Of a stretch of 62,455 bases of DNA, positions 55,881-62,455 are shown one piece after another. The stretch comes from Patescibacteria group bacterium. Lineage in GTDB: Bacteria > Patescibacteriota > Microgenomatia > JAMCZE01. The DNA lies in the NCBI GenBank assembly GCA_023485845.1, contig JAMCZE010000001.1, positions 1 through 62,455 of the forward strand, written 5' to 3'. Position 1 is the stretch's first letter. Each line of letters begins with the position of its first letter. The position numbers and the translations under genes are program-made. A model generated the notes under the pieces. That model was not told the origin of the DNA. It searched no databases and saw only the letters and a program-made list of their open reading frames with translations.

Positions 55881-56125
55881 GACACGCCGTTGATTTTTTG
55901 ATCTTGCTGCTGATTATTAGCCTTGGACTTGGCGGAGTGCTGTTTTTCCGTTTTGACATTGCCTCCCAAGTAGCCGTGGTCATTTTAATGGCGGTTTTCT
56001 ATGTTTTTTGGGGCATTGTCCATCACCACCATGACGGCAACTTGACCTCGTCAATCGTCTTGGAGTATATTGGCATGGCAGCCTTAGTAACTTTCATTTT
56101 AATTATCTTCCTGCTCAGAGTCTAG
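55877..56125 (+). CDS. small three-helix membrane protein
   Basis: An 82-aa protein with three membrane helices and a polar loop GIVHHHHDGNLTSS between helices 2 and 3. The four His could bind metal (inference). ATGA overlap with the CAP gene; 3 nt before the nucleotidyltransferase gene. Function unknown. Confidence 0.7.
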   Translation: MRHAVDFLILLLIISLGLGGVLFFRFDIASQVAVVILMAVFYVFWGIVHHHHDGNLTSSIVLEYIGMAALVTFILIIFLLRV

Positions 56126-56128
56126 ACG

Positions 56129-56875
56129 ATGAAAGGAGTTATTCTTGCCGGTGGGTTGGGAACGAGACTTTACCCTCTTACGTGGGCCACAAACAAACAT
56201 CTTCTTCCGATCTACGATCAGCCAATGGTTTTTTATCCGATCCAGACACTGGTTAAAGCTGGTATCACCGAAATAATGGTGGTGATTGGTGGCCCCCACG
56301 CCGGTCATTTCGTTTCCGTTTTAAGAAATGGTAAGGCGCTAGGTGTGAGACATTTGGAGTTCGCTTTTCAAGATTCAATTGTAATCAATGGTCAGAAGAC
56401 GGAAGGCGGAATTCCTCATGCTCTGGCTCTGGCGGAGGATTTTGCGGACAAAAAACCGGTTACGGTTATTCTAGGTGATAACACGACTGATGCGGATATC
56501 TCTGTTGATGTGAAGGGTTTTAAATCAGGGGCGAGAATTTTTTTAAAAAAAGTTCCTGATCCGGAAAGATATGGTGTGCCCGTTTTTGCTAAAACCGATC
56601 CACAAAAAATCACTCAATTCATTGAGAAACCGGAGCACCCGTTAACAAAATATGCAGTCACCGGCTTATATATATTTGACGACAAGGTTTTTGACATAAT
56701 TCGCGGCCTAAAACCGTCGGAGAGAGGAGAATATGAGATTACTGATGTTTGTAATGCCTACTTGGCCAAAGATAAGCTGAGTTGGAGTGAACTCAAAGGC
56801 TATTGGAGTGATGCCGGAACGTTTAGGAGTCTTTTTATGGCCTCCAAGTATTGGGCAGAAAAAAATTGCCCATAA
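56129..56875 (+). CDS. sugar nucleotidyltransferase, RmlA-like
   Basis: A 248-aa enzyme that joins a sugar-1-phosphate to a nucleotide. MKGVILAGGLGTRLYPLTWATNKHLLP is the family N-terminus (GG-x-GTRL, K in NKHLLPI), YPIQTLVKAGITEIMVV and VILGDNTTDAD follow. Closest in style to glucose-1-phosphate thymidylyltransferase, but shorter (RmlA ~290 aa), so the exact sugar is uncertain. It feeds the downstream glycosylation genes. Confidence 0.88.
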   Translation: MKGVILAGGLGTRLYPLTWATNKHLLPIYDQPMVFYPIQTLVKAGITEIMVVIGGPHAGHFVSVLRNGKALGVRHLEFAFQDSIVINGQKTEGGIPHALALAEDFADKKPVTVILGDNTTDADISVDVKGFKSGARIFLKKVPDPERYGVPVFAKTDPQKITQFIEKPEHPLTKYAVTGLYIFDDKVFDIIRGLKPSERGEYEITDVCNAYLAKDKLSWSELKGYWSDAGTFRSLFMASKYWAEKNCP

Positions 56876-56878
56876 GAA

Positions 56879-59182
56879 ATGGATTTTTTAAAAAAATACT
56901 CCGGCATTTTGTTTATCTTGTTGACTCTTGGTTGTTTGGCGGTGGTTTATCGGGAAGTGTTGGTGGGGCAAAAGATTGTTTTTCCGACTAATTATCTGGC
57001 CGCTTTTTATTCCCCGTGGGCCGTTAAAATTCCTTTCAAGGCCATTGGGGGCGACACCATCCGGTTGCTCTATCCCTTCCGCACTTTTGCCAATTCCCAG
57101 TTGTTGGCCGGGAAAATGCCTTTGTGGGATCCTTATATCTTCTCCGGTTTGCCAGCCTTGGCTAACTACCAGACAGCGGTTTTTTACCCTTTTAATATTC
57201 TTTATTTTTTCTTGCCGCAAATCACCGCCTGGTCAGCCTTGGTTTTGGTTCAACCGCTTCTGGCAACCTGGTTTGCCTATCTCTATTTCCGCTCGTTAAA
57301 ACTTAGTAGTTTGGCCAGTTTTTTGGCCAGTTTTTCTTTTGGCTTCTCCGGTTTTATCATCAGCTGGACCCAGGCGGCCGCGGTGGTGTCCCAAACGGCC
57401 ATCTGGCTGCCGCTGCTGCTTTATTTTTTGGAGAAACGGTCCTATCGCTGGCTGGCGCTTTTTCTGGCGGTCTGCTTTTTCGCCGGCTATTTTCAAGTGA
57501 CCTTTTATATCGTGGCTCTGTTGGCGGTCTATGCTCTGGTCCGGTCGCGCCTAACCGGTTTCCTGCTTGCCTTGGCCTTTAGTTTTTTAATTGCTGCAGT
57601 GCAGATTATCCCCACCGCCCAGGCGCTTTCCCTCTCGCCGCGGCTTTCCTCGGAAATAGAAAAGGTTTTTGCCACCTATCTATTGGCCCCCACCCATTTG
57701 CTTCGTTTGCTATCTCCCGATATCAATGGTAATCCGGCCACCTGGAATTACGCCGGGCCGGGGTCATATGAAGAAACCGCTCTCTATCTTGGTTTAGTGC
57801 CGCTGGCCTTTGCCCTGTTTGCCATCCTGAGGCGAAAACCTACTTTTCTGCCGAAGTTTTTTCTGGGCGCAGCCATTATCTCATTTGCATTAACCAGTAA
57901 TTTTTTCCTGACCCGCTGGTTTTTGCACTTGCCGTTGCCGTTTATTCCCACTTTCCAGCCCAGCCGAATTTTAATTCTCACCACGTTTTCTTTATCCGCC
58001 CTGGCCGCGTTCGGGTTTGACCGGTGGCTCAAGAACAATGACCGTCGGAGACTAATAAAGATTTTCCTGTCTTTTATTCCCCTTCTTCTGGCGGCAGGGA
58101 TTTTCGCTCATAGCCCGGTTTCCTGGCGAAATCTCGTTTTGCCGCTGGCGATGGCGGCGGCCGCCGTGGCACTGCTGTTTTTAAACCGGCGCCGGCTGAC
58201 AATTTTTGGTTTGGTGGGAATCACGCTCTTGGGTCAGGTCTACTTCTTTAATAAATATCTTTCCATTGGTTATCCGCAGCTTCTTTATCCGGCCAGTCCC
58301 GTTTTTGAATTTTTGCAAAATCACAATGATCTTTCGCGGTTTTTGACTTTTGGAGAAGCGGTCAAGCAGAACCTTTCCCTGCAAACTCAAACCTATTCAC
58401 CGGAGGGTTTCGACCCCATTTATCCCCTGCGCTATGGTCAGCTGGCCTACGCCGCTAGTTTTAACGGCCAACTGGAAACGCAAAAGATCTCCCGGACGGA
58501 AATCACTTTGTCGGAAATGGGTTCAACCGAGTCGGCTAAAACCAAGCCACGGCTGTTGCGGCTGTGGGCGCTCTTAGGAGTGAAATATTTTCTTTATTAT
58601 CCTAAACCGGACGTGCCCCGGCCGGCGCAGGACATTTTTTTGCCGGATCTGTTTACCCCGGTGGCCAGCTTTTCCGGTTGGTCGGCTTTTGAGTTTAAAA
58701 ACGTTTTACCCCGGGTTTTTTTGGCCGATCGGGTGACGGTGGCAACTGACCCCCAAACCCAGCTGGACACAATTTTTGCTGACGATTTTAATTTGCGCCG
58801 CGACCTGGTTCTAGAGGAGGTGCCAGCGCAGTTGCCGGTTGCTGGGACTGATCCTGGCCAGGCAATAATCACGCAGTATGAACCGGCGCGAGTGACCATT
58901 AAAACCCAGGCTGATGGGCCCAGATTCTTATTTCTTTCCGATAACTTCTATCCCGGTTGGCAGGCCACATTGGACGGCCAGCAAACAAAGATTTATCGGG
59001 CGGATTTTTCTTTCCGGGCGGTTTATGTCCCGGCGGGGGACCATGTGGTGGTTTTTAATTATCAACCGGAGTCTTTTGCGATTGGCCTGCGGCTTTCTGT
59101 TTTAGGCTTGCTTGTTTTCGCCACGCTGCTATTTTTTGGTGGTCGCCGGAAAGCAAAATCTCCGGAACTTTCCAGCCCTTAA
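56879..59182 (+). CDS. YfhO-family polytopic membrane protein
   Basis: A 767-aa protein with about 12 helices and a C-terminal exported domain. Family features are GGDTIRLLYPFRTFANSQLLAGKMPLWDPYIFSGLPALANYQTAVFYP in the first loop and DNFYPGWQATLDGQ...FRAVYVPAGDHVVVFNYQP near the end. YfhO proteins are GT-C-like glycosyltransferases for lipid-linked or lipoteichoic sugars. The last 128 nt overlap the end of trmD on the other strand. Confidence 0.88.
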   Translation: MDFLKKYSGILFILLTLGCLAVVYREVLVGQKIVFPTNYLAAFYSPWAVKIPFKAIGGDTIRLLYPFRTFANSQLLAGKMPLWDPYIFSGLPALANYQTAVFYPFNILYFFLPQITAWSALVLVQPLLATWFAYLYFRSLKLSSLASFLASFSFGFSGFIISWTQAAAVVSQTAIWLPLLLYFLEKRSYRWLALFLAVCFFAGYFQVTFYIVALLAVYALVRSRLTGFLLALAFSFLIAAVQIIPTAQALSLSPRLSSEIEKVFATYLLAPTHLLRLLSPDINGNPATWNYAGPGSYEETALYLGLVPLAFALFAILRRKPTFLPKFFLGAAIISFALTSNFFLTRWFLHLPLPFIPTFQPSRILILTTFSLSALAAFGFDRWLKNNDRRRLIKIFLSFIPLLLAAGIFAHSPVSWRNLVLPLAMAAAAVALLFLNRRRLTIFGLVGITLLGQVYFFNKYLSIGYPQLLYPASPVFEFLQNHNDLSRFLTFGEAVKQNLSLQTQTYSPEGFDPIYPLRYGQLAYAASFNGQLETQKISRTEITLSEMGSTESAKTKPRLLRLWALLGVKYFLYYPKPDVPRPAQDIFLPDLFTPVASFSGWSAFEFKNVLPRVFLADRVTVATDPQTQLDTIFADDFNLRRDLVLEEVPAQLPVAGTDPGQAIITQYEPARVTIKTQADGPRFLFLSDNFYPGWQATLDGQQTKIYRADFSFRAVYVPAGDHVVVFNYQPESFAIGLRLSVLGLLVFATLLFFGGRRKAKSPELSSP

Positions 59183-59768
59183 AATCTTCCGGGCGGGTGT
59201 ATTGGGGGTATTCATAAGCACGAGAGCCGGAGAGTAGGTAAGCGGGAGAGAAGGACTCAATTTCGGTAGCCTCAGGTTTTTCCAGAACTCCGGGAACAAG
59301 GCGGGTCACAGCGTCAACAATGACCATGGCCGGTATTTCCCCGCCGGTGAGAACATAGTCGCCAATGCTGATGCTTTCATCGACTAAGTGCTCCCGCACC
59401 CGCTCGTCAATGCCTTCATAGTGGCCGCAAATCAGAATTAATCTGTCTAGTTTTGAATATTCCCGGGCAATTGCTTGGGTAAACTTTTCTCCGCGGGGAT
59501 CAAGAAGGATGGTTCTTTGATTTCGGATTTCGGATTTCGGATTTCGGATTTTTTGTAAAGCGCGGTATATTGGTTCAATTTGCATAACCATGCCCACCCC
59601 TCCACCGTAGGGCCGGTCGTCAACCGTGCCCCGCTCGTCTGTTGCCCAGTCGCGCAGGTTGTGCAGGTTAATGGTGACTAACTTTTTATCCTGCCCCCGT
59701 TTAACGATGCTCTGGTCCAGCGGCCCAACAAACATTTCCGGAAAAAGAGTAATAATGTCAAAAGTCAT
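59055..59768 (-). CDS. trmD: tRNA (guanine-37-N1)-methyltransferase
   Basis: A 237-aa SPOUT methyltransferase for m1G37 that prevents frameshifting. TFDIITLFPEMF, DDRPYGGGVGMV, LICGHYEGIDERV, ISIGDYVLTGGEIPAMV and YTRPEDFKGWKVPEILLSGDH are all canonical, including the trefoil-knot loop. Four perfect GATTTCG units (59519-59546) lie in frame and code RNPKSEIRNQR next to the SAM-binding core. TAAAAT lies 6 nt before the ATG. Its C-terminal 42 codons overlap YfhO. Confidence 0.96.
   Translation of the reverse strand: MTFDIITLFPEMFVGPLDQSIVKRGQDKKLVTINLHNLRDWATDERGTVDDRPYGGGVGMVMQIEPIYRALQKIRNPKSEIRNQRTILLDPRGEKFTQAIAREYSKLDRLILICGHYEGIDERVREHLVDESISIGDYVLTGGEIPAMVIVDAVTRLVPGVLEKPEATEIESFSPAYLLSGSRAYEYPQYTRPEDFKGWKVPEILLSGDHQKIAAWRKQASLKQKAAGQSQKTPVDN
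59519..59553. repeat. 7-nt tandem repeat inside trmD
   Basis: GATTTCG x4 plus a partial unit. Not a multiple of three per unit, yet the gene frame is intact. Confidence 0.9.
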
Positions 59769-59807
59769 GCCTATATTTTACTTCTTTGCCCTGATATACT
59801 CAAAAGC

Positions 59808-60554
59808 ATGAGTAAAATTGTGATTTGCATGCCGACATATAACGAAAAAGATAATGTCGGGCGAATGATTGACATTCTCTTTAAAGACGTGTTCCCTAAA
59901 ATAAAGAATCACCAAATGGCGCTTTTAATTTTTGACGACACGTCACCCGACGAAACTTGGAAAGTGGTTCAAGAGAAGATGAAAAAATATAAAAATTTGT
60001 ACCTTTCCCTAGCTAAGGGCAAACAAGGTTTAGGCTATGGCTATAAACGGGCCTTTCGATATGCAATTGATAAATTAAAGGCTGACGCAGTGATGGAGAT
60101 GGATGTCGATTTCCAACATGATCCTAATGATGTCCCCAGATTTGTGCAGGCTTTTGATGAAGGAATCGATTATGTAATCGGGTCGCGATATGTGCCTGGT
60201 GGTTCGATTCCCCGAGAATGGGGAATTGAGAGGAAATTTTTGTCGGTTGTGGGCAACCTTTTTTACCAAGTCACGCTTTTTATGTGGAATGTCCATGATT
60301 TTACCACTGGGTTCCGGTTAGCCAGGGTGAGCATTTTAAAAAAGGTTAGTTTTGACAGGGTTTTTATTAGGTCTTTTGCCTACAAAACACTTTTGCTTTA
60401 TGAAATGATGAAGCAGGGAGCCAAAGTTAGAGAAATTCCTTTAAATTTTCAGCTGCGCAAGCTAGGAGATAGTAAAATGACGACCAACACGATCATTGAG
60501 CAGCTTAAAGTGATTGGAATTATTTGGGCCGACCGTTTAGGGCTAAATCGATGA
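59808..60554 (+). CDS. family 2 glycosyltransferase, polyprenol-phosphate mannosyltransferase-like
   Basis: A 248-aa GT2 enzyme of the DPM1 type: VICMPTYNEKDNVGRMI, LIFDDTSPDETW, AKGKQGLGYGYKRAF, MEMDVDFQHDP (D-x-D region) and FTTGFRLARV. It likely moves a sugar from a nucleotide donor to polyprenyl phosphate. No C-terminal membrane helices. TATACT lies 7 nt before the ATG. Overlaps the next GT2 gene by 4 nt. Confidence 0.92.
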   Translation: MSKIVICMPTYNEKDNVGRMIDILFKDVFPKIKNHQMALLIFDDTSPDETWKVVQEKMKKYKNLYLSLAKGKQGLGYGYKRAFRYAIDKLKADAVMEMDVDFQHDPNDVPRFVQAFDEGIDYVIGSRYVPGGSIPREWGIERKFLSVVGNLFYQVTLFMWNVHDFTTGFRLARVSILKKVSFDRVFIRSFAYKTLLLYEMMKQGAKVREIPLNFQLRKLGDSKMTTNTIIEQLKVIGIIWADRLGLNR

Positions 60555-61252
60555 AAAAAGTCGTTGTTGTCGCTCCCACGTTCAATGAGGCCGAGAACAT
60601 CACCGCGTTTATTGCCGCCGTCTCCAAATTTAACGTCGACGTTCTAATCTCCGACAGTCATTCCACCGACGCCACAGCACAGTTGGTTAAGAAGTTCAGG
60701 TCAAAGAGAGTTCATTACCTGGATGTTAAAAAGAGAGGACTGGGGCTTGGCTTGTCTGCCGGTCTTGATTATGCTGTGAACAAATTAAAAGCCGATTATC
60801 TGGTGACGATGGAGGCGGATTTGTCCTGTGACCCAAAACTTCTACCCAAATTTATCGCCGGTCTTAAAAATTATGATGTGGTCATCGGCAGTCGCTACGC
60901 TCCCGGCGGCGGGGTGGAGAATTGGTCCTGGTGGCGAAAACTGTTAAGTTTGGGAGCAAACTTTGTTTTGCGCTGTTTGCTTCTGTTTCCAAAACTTCAC
61001 GAGTTCACTAATCTTTACCGGGCGTTTCGCAAAGAAGTTTGGCTAGGACTTCGCAGTGAGGTAAGTGTTCATCGGGGCTGGCTGTTTGTGCCGGCATTTG
61101 CTTTCGAAGTGGTTAGCAGCAAATTCAAATTCACCGAGCTTCCCTTTGTCTATTTTGACCGTTTTGGCGGCCGGTCAAAAATGCGCACCCTTTCTTACAC
61201 TAAAAATCTTTTGCATTATGCGCTAAGATATACTTTGAAGAAATATGTCTGA
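60551..61252 (+). CDS. family 2 glycosyltransferase, second copy
   Basis: A 233-aa paralogue of the preceding enzyme: VVVVAPTFNEAENIT, VLISDSHSTDAT, KRGLGLGLSAGLDYA, TMEADLSCDP and IGSRYAPGGGV. The ATG at 60551 (ATGA overlap) was chosen over the track start. Both copies and the following GtrA/GT39-like genes form one operon for polyprenyl-linked sugar transfer. Confidence 0.92.
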   Translation: MKKVVVVAPTFNEAENITAFIAAVSKFNVDVLISDSHSTDATAQLVKKFRSKRVHYLDVKKRGLGLGLSAGLDYAVNKLKADYLVTMEADLSCDPKLLPKFIAGLKNYDVVIGSRYAPGGGVENWSWWRKLLSLGANFVLRCLLLFPKLHEFTNLYRAFRKEVWLGLRSEVSVHRGWLFVPAFAFEVVSSKFKFTELPFVYFDRFGGRSKMRTLSYTKNLLHYALRYTLKKYV

Positions 61253-61679
61253 CACCATTATTCGTTTTCTGAAGTTTGCCGTTGTCGGCACCATTGGCTT
61301 TATCGTTAACACCACCGGGCTGTTGGTGGGGGTGCGCATCGGCATTCGCCCTTCGTTGGCTGGGCCGGCCGGGGCGGAGTTTGCCATTATTTCTAACTTC
61401 ATTTTAAATAATATCTGGACATTCTCTGACCGCAGTCTGGCCCTTTCCGACATCCCCGGCAAATTTGCCGCTTTCAATGTCCTCTCTCTGGGGTCAGTTG
61501 TGATCCAGTTTCTTTTCTTGCGGATCGGGGAAATGATCTTTGGCCTGGAAGAGTTTAAAAAGCCTTTCCCAAACCTGCCATTTCAAAAAATTTCCCCATA
61601 TATGTTTTTCTATGTGGCCGGAGTCGGAGTGGGACTTATTGTTAATTATGTCATCTATAGCCAAATTATTTGGAAATAA
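61245..61679 (+). CDS. GtrA-family membrane protein
   Basis: A 144-aa protein with four membrane helices: FLKFAVVGTIGFIVNTTGLLVGV and AEFAIISNFILNNIWTFSDRS are the family signature (K-F-x-x-V-G, N-F-x-x-N-x-x-W-T-F). GtrA proteins help flip polyprenyl-linked sugars. 8-nt overlap with the GT2 gene and 32-nt overlap with the next gene. Confidence 0.93.
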   Translation: MSDTIIRFLKFAVVGTIGFIVNTTGLLVGVRIGIRPSLAGPAGAEFAIISNFILNNIWTFSDRSLALSDIPGKFAAFNVLSLGSVVIQFLFLRIGEMIFGLEEFKKPFPNLPFQKISPYMFFYVAGVGVGLIVNYVIYSQIIWK

Positions 61680-62455
61680 AAAACTCTGGCTCCTTCTGAT
61701 TTTAATCCTGGCGGCTTTCCTGAGATTCTATAAGTTGCCGGATTATCTGCAGTTTTTGGGGGATGAAGGCCGGGACGTGCTAGTGGTGGAACGAATGATT
61801 GTGGACCATCAATGGACACTTCTTGGCCCGACCGCCTCTGTCGGCGGGTTCTACACTGGCCCGATCTACTACTATTTCATGCTGCCGTTTCTCTGGATTT
61901 TTAACCTTTCCCCAGTGGGCCCGGCCGTGATGGCGGCCATTTTCGGTCTGGCCACGGTGGTCCTGGTCTATCTGGCCGGCCGAAAGTTTTTTGGGGAGAA
62001 AGCCGGTTTGATCGCCGCGTTCTTAGTGGCCGTTTCCCCAAGGATGGTGGACATTTCCCGGTTTTCTTGGAATCCGAACCCGGTGCCTTTTTTTGCATTG
62101 TTGACTGCTTTCCTTCTTTATCAGCGCAAAAGCCGTTTCACTTTTCTGGCCGGCCTAAGCTTGGGCGTTTTAGTGCAGCTGCATTATATGGATCTTATCT
62201 TTCTCCCAATCATCGGGCTATCGCTGCTGCTGCTTTTCCCTTGGCGGGAGTGGCTAGTCCAAATTGTCTTATTGGCAGCAGGGACAATGTTGGGTGATTC
62301 AATGTTTCTTCTGTTTGAATTGCGGCACGGTTTTCCTAACACCCGCAGTGTTTGGCAGTTTATCAACCGTCACGGGGCGACAGTCTCACCGCGCAGCGAT
62401 AATTTCCTCTGGTTGTTCAATGACATTGCCCGCCAGCTTTATGAAATTGTTCTAG
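61648..62455 (+). CDS. GT39/ArnT-like glycosyltransferase, partial (runs off window)
   Basis: Not in the ORF track because it has no stop in the window. It begins MSSIAKLFGNKKLWLLLILI and has GDEGRDVLVVERM (the acidic loop after helix 1 typical of GT-C enzymes), GFYTGPIYYYFMLPF and several further helices. It probably transfers the sugar made by the GT2 genes onto surface proteins or glycans. At least 269 codons are present; the C-terminus is missing. Confidence 0.82.
   Translation, partial: MSSIAKLFGNKKLWLLLILILAAFLRFYKLPDYLQFLGDEGRDVLVVERMIVDHQWTLLGPTASVGGFYTGPIYYYFMLPFLWIFNLSPVGPAVMAAIFGLATVVLVYLAGRKFFGEKAGLIAAFLVAVSPRMVDISRFSWNPNPVPFFALLTAFLLYQRKSRFTFLAGLSLGVLVQLHYMDLIFLPIIGLSLLLLFPWREWLVQIVLLAAGTMLGDSMFLLFELRHGFPNTRSVWQFINRHGATVSPRSDNFLWLFNDIARQLYEIVL

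Noticed and set aside
1-62455. UGA recoded to Gly, as in some CPR groups
   Set aside because: RF2 is intact and many conserved genes end normally at TGA.
1-62455. CRISPR array or cas genes
   Set aside because: No regularly spaced direct repeats of 25-40 nt and no Cas-like protein were seen. The tandem words are too short and irregular.

Overview
The window looks like part of a small, streamlined Candidatus Patescibacteria (CPR) genome, most probably from the Microgenomates side. This is an inference from gene content. The signs are DUF5663-like and DUF5679-like proteins, a very short TsaB, a bacterial AspRS without its GAD domain, SipW-type fibre genes, YfhO-like and VIT proteins, tight packing and few terminators. 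An intact RF2 gene and many genes ending in TGA show that UGA is a stop codon.

Layout. Positions 1-2629 are the end of an integrative element: an AGGAGG-led HTH/terminase-small-like gene and a large serine recombinase whose last codons are read antisense through an intact tRNA-Gln(CUG), the likely attachment site. Positions 2700-5070 carry accessory genes, including a four-helix-bundle gene wrapped in AT-rich repeats. Positions 5054-20196 are mostly housekeeping: gltX, a D,D-carboxypeptidase, aspS, rsh, recJ, cca, secF/secD, a winged-helix regulator, DUF3048 and a DUF5679 zinc ribbon. A REP-associated tyrosine transposase with its own REP palindromes lies at 20269-20995. Next come a SurA-N-like protein, rnpB, an AI-2E family membrane protein and an ftsE-ftsX-coiled-coil/C39 hydrolase operon with prfB upstream. 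After that are hicBA, a DsbA-like protein, a PAP2 phosphatase, a 3-methyladenine glycosylase, VIT, an Mg-type P-ATPase, pyrD, accessory genes including a caspase-like protein, secA, two tandem ATP-grasp ligases with a methyltransferase, serS, lysS, greA and tRNA-Glu(CUC). The right end holds an L,D-transpeptidase, tsaE, tsaB, a TasA/SipW-type surface operon, a CAP-domain protein, a sugar nucleotidyltransferase, YfhO, trmD, two GT2 glycosyltransferases, GtrA and a GT39-like protein that runs off the window.

How it works together. Translation and tRNA functions (gltX, aspS, serS, lysS, prfB, cca, rnpB, tsaE/B, trmD), envelope growth (FtsEX plus hydrolase, D,D-carboxypeptidase, L,D-transpeptidase), secretion (SecA, SecDF, SipW) and surface glycosylation dominate. 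Accessory genes sit singly or in pairs between them.

Genome-wide habits visible here. Many stand-alone genes have a -10 hexamer 6-9 nt before the start codon, which implies leaderless mRNAs. Nine of eleven convergent gene pairs overlap in their 3' coding ends. Short degenerate 'word' repeats are scattered through intergenic DNA and, in frame, inside essential genes (recJ, secA, trmD, tsaB, tsaE). The strongest candidates for something new are these repeats, the caspase-like protein, the FtsEX-linked C39 hydrolase, the REP/RAYT unit with a REP inside its own transposase, and a terminator hairpin inside the greA leader. All functions are inferred by reading; no database search was run.
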